From Rothia sp. (in: high G+C Gram-positive bacteria) (lineage in GTDB: Bacteria; Actinomycetota; Actinomycetes; Actinomycetales; Micrococcaceae): a DNA stretch of 64,000 nucleotides. Where the stretch lies: the NCBI GenBank assembly GCA_030529845.1, contig JAUMWB010000004.1:45609-109608 (forward strand), in the 5' to 3' direction. Under the pieces are notes generated by a model. It had not been told where the DNA came from, did no database searches, and saw only the letters and a list, made by a program, of their open reading frames with translations. Position numbers and translations under genes: made by a program. This document shows, in pieces, positions 9,238 to 17,750 of the stretch (positions are counted from its first letter, which is position 1; the number at the start of each line of letters is the position of its first letter).

Positions 9238-10254
9238 CTAGGCGGTTTCCTCATAAGTAAGCATAACACCTTTGGTGTCGATATCGATATCGAGCACCCG
9301 CCAACTCACCGCTCTATTCTCGTACTGGTTAGGCTCGCTCTCGGTGGCGAAGGCCTCAATTGCCTCGCGCACCCGGGCGCGTTCGTCCGCCCCGTTTGCC
9401 AGGGTCATGACGGTGGGGCCGGCCCCTGAGATCACCGCGGCGAAGCCCTTGCCGCGCAGGTACTTGACCAGGGCAGCCGATGGTTTCATGGCTACCGCGC
9501 GGTAGGACTGGTGCAGCAGGTCGCTGGTAGCGGGCAACAGGTAGTCGGGGTAGGACGCCAGAGCCTGGGTGAGCAGGGCAGCTCGGCCGGAGTTGGCGGC
9601 AGCTTCCCGATGGGGAACGGTCTCGGGAATCAGGCCGCGGGCAACCTTGGTCGGCACCTCATAGTCGGGGATAGCAATCACCGGTAGCACGTTGTCGTGA
9701 GCCGGTACGGGCAGGGAGTGCCAGCCGGAGTCGTCCCCGTAAGAAATCACAACATGGCCGTAGAGGGAGGGGGCAACGTTATCGGGGTGCCCTTCCATAC
9801 CCGAACAGATTTGCAGCACGGTTTCAGCATCTAGCTGGTGCTGCTCTGGCAAGAGGCCGTTGGCTGCGGTTACGCCAGCCACGATTGCTGATGCGGAGGA
9901 GCCCATGCCGCGAGAGTGCGGAATACGGTTGTGGGCCTGAATATGCAGGGAGGGCAGTTCGAAGAGCCCCACGGCCTTCCAGGCAGCCACCATAGCCTTG
10001 ACGACCAGGTGGCTGGCATCCTGGGGCACCTCATCTGCACCTTCACCGGTCAGATCAAAGGTCAACTCCCCCACCCCGGGCACACGGGTAACCACCAGGT
10101 CATCGTAGTGGGCCAGAGCCAGCCCCAGGGAGTCGTAGCCGGGGCCCAGGTTAGCTGATGAGGCCGGAACCTTGACGGTCACGCGTGCACCAACAGGGAT
10201 TTCATCGGGCTGGACGAAGGGCTCGTCTGAGCCGTCAATCATGGGAAGTGACAT
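9238..10254 (-). CDS. thrB: Homoserine kinase (GHMP family)
   Basis: Phosphorylates L-homoserine to O-phosphohomoserine in threonine synthesis. The 338-residue protein shows the three GHMP motifs: VTVKVPASSANLGPGYDSLG near residues 26-45, the ATP-binding PHSRGMGSSASAIVAG near 112-127, and a C-terminal AVISGAGPTVMTL. ATG at 10254 is 12 nt after the hom stop, indicating co-transcription. In many relatives thrC sits between hom and thrB; here it is absent from the cluster. Confidence 0.95.
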   Translation of the reverse strand: MSLPMIDGSDEPFVQPDEIPVGARVTVKVPASSANLGPGYDSLGLALAHYDDLVVTRVPGVGELTFDLTGEGADEVPQDASHLVVKAMVAAWKAVGLFELPSLHIQAHNRIPHSRGMGSSASAIVAGVTAANGLLPEQHQLDAETVLQICSGMEGHPDNVAPSLYGHVVISYGDDSGWHSLPVPAHDNVLPVIAIPDYEVPTKVARGLIPETVPHREAAANSGRAALLTQALASYPDYLLPATSDLLHQSYRAVAMKPSAALVKYLRGKGFAAVISGAGPTVMTLANGADERARVREAIEAFATESEPNQYENRAVSWRVLDIDIDTKGVMLTYEETA

Positions 10255-10266
10255 AAGAATCGGTGT

Positions 10267-11553
10267 TTAGCCTTCTACACGGATAACGGAGGTGATATCG
10301 CGGACGGTATCGAGGGCATCGACTACCGCCATGGTCTTTCGCAGATTAGCGTCGGTGGCGCGGTGGGTAACGATGCGGATGGAGGCGCTGGTGCCGTCGC
10401 CGGTCCCCTTGGCCTGGCGCATGGTCTCGATAGAAACCCCGTGTTCAGCGAAGATCCGGGCAATGTTAGCCAGAACCCCCAGCTTATCCTCTACCACGAT
10501 GCCTACCGAGTAGCGGGAAACTACGTCATTCATGGGGGTTGCTGCTAGCTGAGCAAAAGAGGACTCGGGAATGCCAGGGCCGCCCAGTACCAGGCGGCGA
10601 GCTAAGGAGACGAAGTCGCCCAGCACAGCTGAGGCCGTGGGGGCGCCACCGGCACCGGGTCCGTAGAACATAAGTTCACCGGCATTTTCAGCCTGTACGA
10701 AGACCGCGTTGAAAGCCCCGTGGACGGAGGCCAGCGGGTGGCTGCGGGGCACCAGGGTGGGGTTGACACGGATATTGACGCCCTCGCCGTCCTTTTCGCA
10801 GACAGCCAGAAGCTTAATGACGTAGCCGTCAGCAGCGGCGGCAGCCACATCGTCAGCGGTGATGGAGGTTATACCCTCACAGTGAACGTCGTCGATGGTG
10901 AAGTCAGAGTGGAAGGCCAAAGAGGCAACGATAGCTGCCTTAGAGGCTGCGTCGTGGCCCTCGATATCGGCGGTGGGGTCAGCTTCAGCGTAGCCTAGGC
11001 GCTGGGCTTCAGCCAGAGCGTCGGAGAACTGGGCACCGGTGGTATCCATCTGATCCAGGATGTAGTTGGTGGTACCGTTCATGATACCCAGAACGCGGGT
11101 GATCTGGTCACCGGCCAGGGAATCGCGCAGAGGGCGCAGGATAGGGATAGCACCGGCCACGGCGGCCTCGTAGGAGAGCTGGGCCCCGCTCTTGGCGGCA
11201 GCAGCTGCCAGCTCCACACCGTGTTTGGCCAGCAGAGCCTTGTTGCCAGAGACAACCGACTTACCGGCATTCAGGGCGCGCAGGATGCGGGTACGAGCAG
11301 GCTCGATACCACCGGTGAGCTCAATGACCACATCGGCAGCATCAATCAGAGCATCTGCATCGGTGGTGTAGAGCTCGGGGGCGGCCTCGTAGTGGCGCTT
11401 AGCTGAGGTATCGCGCACGGCAATACCGATCAGCTCAACCGATGCACCAATGCGGTCTTGCAATGATTCAGCGTCTTCGGTCAGCATACGAGCTACCTGC
11501 GAGCCGACGTTACCGGCGCCCAGTAGCGCTACTTTGATGGTGGTGTTGCCCAA
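10267..11553 (-). CDS. hom: Homoserine dehydrogenase with C-terminal ACT domain
   Basis: Reduces aspartate semialdehyde to homoserine, the branch point to threonine and methionine. The 428-residue protein has an N-terminal Rossmann motif LLGAGNVGSQVARM, central catalytic motifs (SYEAAVAGAIPILRPLRDS and NYILDQM) and a C-terminal ACT domain (about 350-428, starting SVGIVVEDKLGVLANIARIF) that is typical of threonine-feedback-regulated enzymes. The start is TTG at 11553, supported by AGGAG 6 nt upstream. It is followed by thrB. Upstream, lysA is separated by a 184-bp gap with a hairpin, so hom probably has its own promoter. Confidence 0.95.
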   Translation of the reverse strand: MGNTTIKVALLGAGNVGSQVARMLTEDAESLQDRIGASVELIGIAVRDTSAKRHYEAAPELYTTDADALIDAADVVIELTGGIEPARTRILRALNAGKSVVSGNKALLAKHGVELAAAAAKSGAQLSYEAAVAGAIPILRPLRDSLAGDQITRVLGIMNGTTNYILDQMDTTGAQFSDALAEAQRLGYAEADPTADIEGHDAASKAAIVASLAFHSDFTIDDVHCEGITSITADDVAAAAADGYVIKLLAVCEKDGEGVNIRVNPTLVPRSHPLASVHGAFNAVFVQAENAGELMFYGPGAGGAPTASAVLGDFVSLARRLVLGGPGIPESSFAQLAATPMNDVVSRYSVGIVVEDKLGVLANIARIFAEHGVSIETMRQAKGTGDGTSASIRIVTHRATDANLRKTMAVVDALDTVRDITSVIRVEG

Positions 11554-11666
11554 GAGCGTCTCCTGACGTAGATGGGAAATAGGTTCAGGGGTACGCTCAC
11601 CATGCTAGCGGGTGAAGCAGCGCAACCCAGAGTATGAACTTTATTTTCTCACGGAATGGTTTATGA

Positions 11667-11727
11667 CAGGACGCCACCGCCCTACTCCCCCTGCCCTTTA
11701 ACGGCCAAGGTGCGGGGCGGCGTCCTG
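11667..11727 (-). terminator. Hairpin downstream of lysA, arms ending in AGGACGCC/GGCGTCCT
   Basis: CAGGACGCC at 11667-11675 is complementary to GGCGTCCTG at 11719-11727, with further GC-rich complementarity inside (CCGCCC facing GGGGCGG). It sits just after the lysA stop on the minus strand and before hom. It lacks a strong T-run, so function as a terminator is inferred from position. It shares its end word with the hairpins at 18484 and 30664. Confidence 0.5.
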
Positions 11728-11737
11728 ATGACAAAGC

Positions 11738-13222
11738 CTAGACCAGGCCCAGGTCCCGGGCTAGCATGTCCTCTTCGGTTTCGCGGCGGATGATGGCGCG
11801 GGGTTCCTTACATGCTGCCGTTGCAATCACCGGCGGGCGGGTCAGGTAGTTGTAGTTAGAGGCCATGACGTGGTTGTAGGCGCCGGTGGCCGGAACAGCC
11901 AGGATATCGCCCGCTGCCAGGTCAGCTGGCAGATAGCAGTAACGAATCACAATATCGCCAGATTCGCAGTGCTTACCCACCACACGAGACAGAATCTGCT
12001 CCCCTTCCGGGGCCCGGTTGGCCAAGGTCACAGCGTAATCGGACTCGTAGAGTACCGGGCGGGGATTATCGCTCATGCCGCCATCGACCGAGACATAACG
12101 GCGCACGCGGGTATCTCCGTGCTCATCCTCAATCGCAACGTCTTTGATAGTACCGACCGTGTAGAGGGTAATGCCCGAGGGCCCCGAGATGGAGCGACCC
12201 GGCTCAAAGGACAGGTGGGGAATAGCCATGCCCACATTGGCGCAGGTCTTAGAGACCATATCGGCAAGTTCGGTGGCGATGTCGGCTGAACCGCGCGGGG
12301 CGTCCTGCTCGGTATAGCCAATTCCGTAGCCGCCGCCCAGGTCGATTTCAGGCAGGACCACATCAAAACGCTCGTTGAGCTGCTGCATGTAGGTCAGCAC
12401 CTTTTCAGCGGCCTTGCCAAAGCCCTCAGCCTCAAAAATCTGAGAGCCGATGTGGCAGTGCAAACCGCGCAGGTCGATATGCTCGCTGGCCAGAGCCAGG
12501 GCAGCAGCCACGGTAGCGTAGGCATCATCTGCGGTGATACCCAGCTCGGCCAGTTCTTCAAGGGGCAGTCCGGCCAGGGGTGCTGTACCGGCGGCCAGGG
12601 ACTGGCCAAACTTCTGGTCCTCGTGGGCGGTGGCAATGAAGTCGTGGGTTGAGGCATGGACGCCCGGGGTCACGCGCAGCATGACCGGAGCGACCAGACC
12701 AAGCTCAGCTGCAACCCGGGCAATGAGCTGGACTTCGGGCACCGAGTCGGCCACCAGGCGTCCTACCCCGTAGCGCAGGGCACGGGCAATCTCGCTCGCC
12801 GACTTGTTGTTACCGTGCAGGGCGATCTTCTGACCGGGAACTCCGGCCCGCATGGCGATAGCCAGCTCACCGCCGCTGGCGGTATCGAGGCACAGCCCTT
12901 CTTCCTCAGCCCACTTGGCAACAGCTGTTGCCAGGAAGGACTTACCGGCGTAGTACACCGAAACCTCGGCCCCGTGCTTTTCAAAAGCGGTCTCAAAAGC
13001 TGAACGGAACTCAGCTGCCCGGGCCCGGAAAGTGGTCTCCGAAAGGACGTACTCGGGGGTGCCGAAGTCGGCGACCAGGCTGCTGACGGGGGTGCCATCC
13101 ACCTCAAGTTCGCCACTCGCAGATCGGGTGAAGGAGGGCATCCAAATCACCGGGTCAAGGTCGGCCGGGGCGGACGGGTAGATCAGCCAGTCGGGCTTGA
13201 ACAGTGCGGCTTCTGCGCCCAT
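11738..13222 (-). CDS. lysA: Diaminopimelate decarboxylase
   Basis: PLP-dependent fold-III enzyme that converts meso-diaminopimelate to L-lysine. In the 494 residues I see the PLP lysine segment VYYAGKSFLA (about residues 89-98), the glycine-rich phosphate loop GGGYGIGYT, GLHCHIGSQI, the active-site Cys in VGKHCESGDI, and a Tyr-containing GAYNHVMASNYN near the C-terminus. The ATG at 13222 directly abuts the argS stop (TAA-ATG), so argS and lysA are translationally coupled. This argS-lysA pair is characteristic of Actinobacteria. Confidence 0.96.
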   Translation of the reverse strand: MGAEAALFKPDWLIYPSAPADLDPVIWMPSFTRSASGELEVDGTPVSSLVADFGTPEYVLSETTFRARAAEFRSAFETAFEKHGAEVSVYYAGKSFLATAVAKWAEEEGLCLDTASGGELAIAMRAGVPGQKIALHGNNKSASEIARALRYGVGRLVADSVPEVQLIARVAAELGLVAPVMLRVTPGVHASTHDFIATAHEDQKFGQSLAAGTAPLAGLPLEELAELGITADDAYATVAAALALASEHIDLRGLHCHIGSQIFEAEGFGKAAEKVLTYMQQLNERFDVVLPEIDLGGGYGIGYTEQDAPRGSADIATELADMVSKTCANVGMAIPHLSFEPGRSISGPSGITLYTVGTIKDVAIEDEHGDTRVRRYVSVDGGMSDNPRPVLYESDYAVTLANRAPEGEQILSRVVGKHCESGDIVIRYCYLPADLAAGDILAVPATGAYNHVMASNYNYLTRPPVIATAACKEPRAIIRRETEEDMLARDLGLV

Positions 13223-14884
13223 TTACATCTTCTCCGGTGCGCTCACACCCAGCAGACCCAGGCCGTTGGACAGAACCTGACGGGTTGCATTGTTGAGGAG
13301 CAGGCGGGTGCGATGTAGATCGGTGACCTCTTCATCGCCCTTGGGGGCAACATGGGAGACCCCGTACCAGCGGTGGTAGGCACCGGCCAGGGTTTCCAGG
13401 TAGCGGGCCACGCGGTGGGGCTCGCGGAAATCAGCAGCCTCCTTGACGGCACCGGCGAACTGGCCCAGGGCAGCCAGCAGGGCTGAGTCTGCCTCAGAGT
13501 CCAGGAGAGAGGTATCGACCGAGTCGGTGGTGACGCCTGCTGCCTCGGCGTTGCGGGCAATAGCGCAGGTGCGGGCGTGGGCGTACTGCACGTAGAAGAC
13601 CGGGTTCTCGTTGGACTGTTTGGTCAGCAGATCAAGGTCGATATCAATGTTGGAGTCAACCGAGTAGCGGGTCAGGGAGTAGCGGGCGGCATCCACGCCA
13701 ACAATCTCAACCAGATCTTCAAGGGTGACCACGGTACCGGCACGCTTGGACATACGCACGGGCTTGCCATCCTTGACCAGATTGACCATCTGGCCGATCA
13801 TGACTTCAACCATGTTGGGGTCATCGCCCAGGGCGGCAGCGGCTGCCTTGAGACGGGCTACATAGCCGTGGTGGTCAGCACCCAGCATGTAGATAGCCAG
13901 GTCAGCGGGGTTCTCTTCGCGCTTGGTCTTATCCTGGAAGTAGGCGATGTCACCGGCAATGTAGGCGGCGTTACCGTCAGACTTGATGACCACGCGGTCC
14001 TTATCGTCACCGAAATCGGTGGACTTAAGCCACCAGGCGCCGTCCTTGAAGTAAAGGTTCTCAGATTCCTTGAGCTTTTCAAGCAGCTCATCAACCTTGC
14101 CGTTTTCAAAGAGGGAGTTCTCGTGGAAGTAAACGTCGAAGTCAACGTGGAAGTCATGCAGGGAGGCCTTGATGCCCTCAAACATGAACTCGACACCGGT
14201 AGCGCGGAAGACTTCCTGGGGGTCTTCCGCCTCAAGAGCGTCGGGGCGGACCTCTAGCACCCGGTTGGCGATATCGGTGATGTATTCGCCACCGTAGCCG
14301 TCCTCGGGGGCGGCTTCACCCTTGGCGCGGGCCAGCAGGGAGCGGGCAAAACGGTCAATCTGGTTACCGTGATCGTTGAAATAGTATTCGCGCACGACCT
14401 TAGCACCCTGGGAGATGAAGATGCGGGCCAGGGAGTCACCGACGGCAGCCCAGCGGGTGCCACCCAGGTGAATGGGGCCGGTGGGGTTGGCTGAGACGAA
14501 CTCCAGGTTGATGGTCTGACCAGCCAGGGTCTCATTGGTACCAAAAGCTGAGCCCTGCTCGACGATGGTCTTGGCCAGCTCACCTGCGGCGGCGGCGTCC
14601 AGGGTGATGTTGAGGAAGCCGGGGCCAGCGATATCAACGCTTGCTACACCGGCAAGTTCGGTAATGCGGGCGGCTAGGATCTGGGCTACCTCGCGGGGGT
14701 TGAGGCCAACCTTCTTGGAAATCTGTAGGGCGATGTTAGTTGCCCAGTCGCCGTGGTCACGGTTCTTGGGGCGCTCTACGCGCACAGCGGGGGCGGTTTC
14801 GCCGTCGGTTAGGGTCAGTTCACCGGCTTCAAACGCTGCGGTCAGCGCGCCGTCAATTGCACTTGAGAGTTCTTCGGGAGTCAT
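13223..14884 (-). CDS. argS: Arginyl-tRNA synthetase
   Basis: Class I synthetase that charges tRNA-Arg. The start chosen is ATG at 14884, giving 553 residues beginning [18 protein letters not shown]; the longer open frame upstream overlaps an esterase remnant and is not homologous. Visible are the N-terminal Add1 domain, the HIGH-equivalent [15 protein letters not shown], the KMSKS-equivalent [10 protein letters not shown], and a C-terminal anticodon-binding DALR-like helix region ending LGVSAPEKM. No Shine-Dalgarno is visible. A TAGACT -10-like hexamer ends 7 nt before the ATG, suggesting a leaderless mRNA. A tRNA-Arg gene lies about 1 kb upstream, which may be coincidental. Confidence 0.96.
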   Translation of the reverse strand: MTPEELSSAIDGALTAAFEAGELTLTDGETAPAVRVERPKNRDHGDWATNIALQISKKVGLNPREVAQILAARITELAGVASVDIAGPGFLNITLDAAAAGELAKTIVEQGSAFGTNETLAGQTINLEFVSANPTGPIHLGGTRWAAVGDSLARIFISQGAKVVREYYFNDHGNQIDRFARSLLARAKGEAAPEDGYGGEYITDIANRVLEVRPDALEAEDPQEVFRATGVEFMFEGIKASLHDFHVDFDVYFHENSLFENGKVDELLEKLKESENLYFKDGAWWLKSTDFGDDKDRVVIKSDGNAAYIAGDIAYFQDKTKREENPADLAIYMLGADHHGYVARLKAAAAALGDDPNMVEVMIGQMVNLVKDGKPVRMSKRAGTVVTLEDLVEIVGVDAARYSLTRYSVDSNIDIDLDLLTKQSNENPVFYVQYAHARTCAIARNAEAAGVTTDSVDTSLLDSEADSALLAALGQFAGAVKEAADFREPHRVARYLETLAGAYHRWYGVSHVAPKGDEEVTDLHRTRLLLNNATRQVLSNGLGLLGVSAPEKM

Positions 14885-14891
14885 AGGGTCA

Positions 14892-14897
14892 AGTCTA
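14892..14897 (-). promoter_or_regulatory. Candidate -10 element for leaderless argS transcript
   Basis: On the minus strand TAGACT (TAnnnT type) lies 7 nt upstream of the argS ATG, and no ribosome-binding site is present between them. In actinobacteria this geometry commonly marks a transcript starting at the A of the ATG. No clear -35 is seen. This is inference from spacing only. Confidence 0.35.
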
Positions 14898-15810
14898 CAG
14901 GGTGAGTTGTTGCCCCACCCAGCGAATGATGTGTTCCCAGGTGCTCTCGCTGGCGTAGATGGCCGGGTCTGAGTGTTCTGCGCCGCCGACGAGGGTGAGT
15001 TCTGTGGGGATTCCGGCTGCGGAGAGAGCCCGGTGGGCGTGCACTGACTGGTTGGGAGGTACACAGGTGTCCCCGCTGCCGTGGATGTAGTAGACCGGGG
15101 CGTGGGTTCACTCCCCTGTTTTCTTTGCTTCTCTGGCGTAGTCGATGGGGTGGGCCTTGGCCCAGTTGATCTCTGCTGGGGTACCTGTCGGGGCAGGGTA
15201 GGTGGAGCCAAGCAGCCGCCATTCTGCCCCGTCGTCCTCGGGGTGGTCGTAGGCAAAACCCCAGGCGACGCGGTCGTCGAAGATGGTGCGCAGATCGCTC
15301 ACCCCGTAGATGGAGACGGCACAGCGGACGGACGAGTCCGCCTCACCGGCGATTGCTCGGGTTGCGAGCGTGGTGGCTGTGAGCCCTTCGAGGTAGGGCT
15401 CATTCAGGTGGCCGGTGGCGGCTGCTAACTGGACTAGGTGCCCGCCTGCTGATCCCCCCCGCAAGGACGATGCGGTTGGGGTCGATTCCGAAGTCTTCTG
15501 CTTTGGTTTTGAAGTAGCGGATGGCTGTTTTGAGGTCGTTGATTTGGGCGGGGAAGAGGGCTTCGTGGCTGAGGCGGTAGTTGATGGAGGCGGTGGCGTA
15601 GCCTGCGTGGGCGAAGCGCTCGCGGACGCGGTGTAGACCGTTGTCGGCTAGCAGGAAGGAGGATTTATCGCCGAATCGCCACGCTCCACCGTGGACGTAA
15701 ATGAGGAGGGGGACGGGGCGATATTCTCCGGTGGGTGCGTTGGGCGGGTAGAAGTCAAAGGTGTGAGATGGGTGGTTGGTTCCTGCGTAGTTACCGGTGA
15801 GTGTGGTCAT
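14895..15810 (-). pseudogene. Alpha/beta-hydrolase (esterase, BD-FAE/kynurenine-formamidase-like), frameshifted and interrupted
   Basis: Two frames must be joined to rebuild a ~305-residue alpha/beta hydrolase. The first part (15810 down to about 15460, from MTTLTGNYAG) carries the oxyanion-hole motif VYVHGGAWRFGDK-like and ends RIVLAGG. The second frame continues SAGGHLVQLAA, completing the nucleophile elbow GGSAGG. The shift lies at a run of seven C (15454-15460); one base fewer restores the frame. The second frame then meets an in-frame TGA at 15108-15110 where TGG (Trp) fits, and reads on through the acid (HGSGDTCVP) and catalytic His (GGAEHSDP) to TAG at 14895. All triad residues survive, so decay is recent, or the two changes are sequence errors. 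The 3' end abuts argS. Confidence 0.85.
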
Positions 15811-15931
15811 TGATTCAGCCCTTCGCTGCGCTGGTCTTTGCTTCTACTGTACTGGGTTTGTGCTGTGGGGCGGGGTTTCTGGTAGAGTAATCAGGTCTGA
15901 GGTTCGCCGTGAACGGTGAGCGCTCGGAGTT

Positions 15932-16004
15932 GCCCTCGTAGCTCAGTGGATAGAGCACCAGTTTCCGGAGCTGGGTGTCGAAGGTTCGAATCCTTTCGAG
16001 GGCA
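15932..16004 (+). tRNA. tRNA-Arg (anticodon CCG)
   Basis: A 73-nt cloverleaf: acceptor GCCCTCG/CGAGGGC, D-arm GCTC...GAGC, anticodon stem CCAGT/GCTGG with loop TTCCGGA (anticodon CCG, reading CGG), variable loop of 5, T-arm GAAGG-TTCGAAT-CCTTT, discriminator A. CCA is not encoded (A is followed by CAAA). The last three bases (GCA) are part of the long palindrome that follows, so the tRNA 3' trailer folds directly into a hairpin. Confidence 0.95.
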
Positions 16005-16062
16005 CAAATAGAAAAGACCTGCCAGAATGCGCGAAGCGCTGGCAGGTCTTTTCTATTTGTGC
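16002..16062. terminator. Perfect 24-bp-stem palindrome fused to the 3' end of tRNA-Arg
   Basis: Arms 16002-16025 and 16039-16062 are perfectly complementary over 24 bp, with a 13-nt loop (AATGCGCGAAGCG). The right arm contains GGTCTTTTCT, a terminator-like T-run inside the stem, and the pairing continues beyond it (ATTTGTGC). It would work on either strand. The left arm begins within the tRNA acceptor end, so it could compete with acceptor pairing or guide 3' processing. Confidence 0.75.
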
Positions 16063-16072
16063 CCGGCGTGAA
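16021..16072 (+). repeat. 52-bp direct repeat, copy 1
   Basis: From GCCAGAATGC to CCGGCGTGAA. An identical copy starts 96 bp later at 16117. It comprises the loop and right arm of the tRNA-linked palindrome plus ten following bases. Confidence 0.9.
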
Positions 16073-16073
16073 G

Positions 16074-16095
16074 AAAGGCCCCAGTGGGGCCTTTT
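16074..16095. terminator. Rho-independent terminator between the two repeat copies
   Basis: AAAGGCCCC (16074-16082), AGT loop, GGGGCCTTTT (16086-16095): a compact 9-bp GC-rich stem with A-run and T-run on either side, suitable for both directions. It follows tRNA-Arg on the plus strand. Confidence 0.8.
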
Positions 16096-16116
16096 AGCCG
16101 GCTAAACATAAGCAGA

Positions 16117-16168
16117 GCCAGAATGCGCGAAGCGCTGGCAGGTCTTTTCTATTTGTGCCCGGCGTGAA
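16117..16168 (+). repeat. 52-bp direct repeat, copy 2
   Basis: Identical to 16021-16072 but without the left arm of the long palindrome and without tRNA sequence. It is followed by a small hairpin GGCGT-GAAAAA-ACGCC at 16161-16176. This looks like a segmental duplication of the tRNA trailer. Confidence 0.9.
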
Positions 16169-16235
16169 AAAACGCCTCACCCACTATCTATCCGCTCTTA
16201 TTCTGGTTTAGCCGCAACTAGTTGCGGGTTTCAGA

Positions 16236-17234
16236 CTAAGTGCGGGGATTTGGCGCGACCAGTTCTACTTCGAATCCCTGGTTGTTTTCAAGGTAGAGGG
16301 CGCAGTGGTCGGGGCCTCCTGCATGCGGGTATTGGTCTGCGAAGAGTTCACTCCAGCCGTGATTGGTAGCCTCGCTGCGGAGCGTATCGAGCAAGGCCGC
16401 GGACGGCACGGTGAAGGCCAGATGGTTGAGACCAGCTTGGGTGCGGTTATGGGGACCGGTGGTATCGGGTGATTCTTCGAGGACGAGGTAAGAGCCGTCG
16501 GGAGCCTGCCAGGAGATTCCACCAGGCCACTTCTGGTAGGGCGTCCACCCTAGTTGCTGGGTGAGCCAGGCCCAGGAGGGCAGGGTTGTTGCCAGGGATT
16601 CGGTCCAGAGTTCAACGTGGTGGAAGCCAGAGCGAGAAACTGCCTCCTGGTGGCGCAGGCTCGCCGGGGCGCGTCCGTCCTTACGAAGCCTAGCGGCGAG
16701 AACCGCGTCGTAGGTCTGCCCGGCGTAGAGGAATTTTTCCCGTTCGATTCCTTCAATCTGGAAGCCGGCCGCAGTGGCAACGGCACCGCTGGCGGGGTTG
16801 TTAGTGCGGTAGCCCAGCTCTAAGCGGCGGAGACGCGGTGAGGGCAAGGACGCGAGCAGACCGGTATCGAGGACAGGCGAGGTAGGTGCCGAGCTAGTTT
16901 CATCCAAAGCCCAGTTGCAGACGGCGGTAAGGGCAGCTTTGGTGTAGCCCTGCCCGCGGTAGGGGTCAGCAATCCAATAGTAGACCCAGGCTCTATCCCA
17001 GGCACCGGCGTCCGTACGAGCGGTGTAGTTGAGACCCACCAGTCCTGCGGGTCTTCCTTCATCGCAGAGGCAGAAAATAGCCCGGTTATCAGCCGGTAGG
17101 TAGCTGGTTTCGATGAGGTTCCGGGTGTCCTGTTCGTTGGTCAGGGCTGGCATCTGCCGCTCCAGGCCTGAGGACGTACGATAAACCGAGAGAAGGTGAG
17201 GGGCGTCAGTCAGTGCCCAGTAGCGTAACTCCAT
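16236..17234 (-). CDS. GNAT acetyltransferase fused to a VOC (glyoxalase/bleomycin-resistance) domain
   Basis: The protein is about 332 residues from the ATG at 17234 (MELRYWALTDAPHLLSVYR). Residues about 1-180 form a RimJ/RimL-type GNAT domain with the acetyl-CoA loop DPYRGQGYTKAAL and LGYRTNNPASGAVATAAGF. Residues about 198-330 form a VOC domain: FHHVELWT, LGWTPYQKWPGGISWQAPDG, GLNHLAFTV and a terminal YLENNQGFEVELVAP, with His/Glu positions usable as metal ligands. The open frame extends to a TTG at 17273, but that overlaps the upstream membrane-protein gene. Substrate unknown; resistance to a small molecule is a guess from family habits. The upstream gene overlaps or nearly abuts, so the two are likely co-transcribed. 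Confidence 0.8.
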   Translation of the reverse strand: MELRYWALTDAPHLLSVYRTSSGLERQMPALTNEQDTRNLIETSYLPADNRAIFCLCDEGRPAGLVGLNYTARTDAGAWDRAWVYYWIADPYRGQGYTKAALTAVCNWALDETSSAPTSPVLDTGLLASLPSPRLRRLELGYRTNNPASGAVATAAGFQIEGIEREKFLYAGQTYDAVLAARLRKDGRAPASLRHQEAVSRSGFHHVELWTESLATTLPSWAWLTQQLGWTPYQKWPGGISWQAPDGSYLVLEESPDTTGPHNRTQAGLNHLAFTVPSAALLDTLRSEATNHGWSELFADQYPHAGGPDHCALYLENNQGFEVELVAPNPRT

Positions 17235-17238
17235 GTGC

Positions 17239-17634
17239 CTAGTGTAGGTCAGGTGCAGGCCGACGGAAGGCAACCCAGACTGCTGCTATCGCACCGATGG
17301 CCAGGGCGAACCAGAGGGTAAAGAGGGCATCGATGATGAAGTCCTGCGGGTCGATACGGGGTAGGCCGATTCCTAGCCCGAACACCGCGCCCAGCAGGAA
17401 GGCCCCGGAGGGGCGAGCCGTAAACTGGCGGCGGTAGATGTGGTGAAGGTCGGGGCCGGGGAAACGCAGGGCAGCCAGGCTGATCACGGTCAGGGCAACT
17501 GCCCCGATAGTCATTCCGATGAGATAGGGCGTCAGTTCTTGCCCTGGGAGCGCTAAAGCCCTCAGCAGACCAATTACACCGCTAATTGAGGCCCCGAAAC
17601 CCGCGACCAGGGTAAGATAGAGTGCTTTCGTCAT
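17239..17634 (-). CDS. Small four-span membrane protein, unknown function
   Basis: 131 residues with four hydrophobic segments (about 5-27, 36-58, 77-93, 101-122) joined by short polar loops such as RFPGPDLHHIYRRQF. I do not recognise a family. The ATG at 17634 is preceded by AAAGGAG. The stop is 4 bp from the start of the GNAT-VOC gene, suggesting one operon. Nothing in the sequence indicates a transport or enzymatic motif. Confidence 0.7.
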   Translation of the reverse strand: MTKALYLTLVAGFGASISGVIGLLRALALPGQELTPYLIGMTIGAVALTVISLAALRFPGPDLHHIYRRQFTARPSGAFLLGAVFGLGIGLPRIDPQDFIIDALFTLWFALAIGAIAAVWVAFRRPAPDLH

Positions 17635-17750
17635 TGAATACTCCTTTCGACTTGCCCTCTCAGCCTACCAAATTACTAAGTAGGGTTGCTTATATGAAGC
17701 CAGGTAAACTAGGGGCGAAAATATCCTTTCGCACCTGAAAAGAGAGTGAC

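Noticed and set aside
13577-14257. 226-residue plus-strand ORF inside argS
   Set aside because: Shadow of argS in the opposite strand; no start signal and no recognisable fold.
14885-15256. N-terminal extension of argS to position 15256
   Set aside because: The extension is Pro/Thr/Ser-rich, out of frame with the esterase remnant, and the ArgS family begins at [10 protein letters not shown] (14884).
16002-16176. CRISPR-like array after tRNA-Arg
   Set aside because: Just two copies of a 52-bp block with a terminator in between, no regular spacers and no cas genes.
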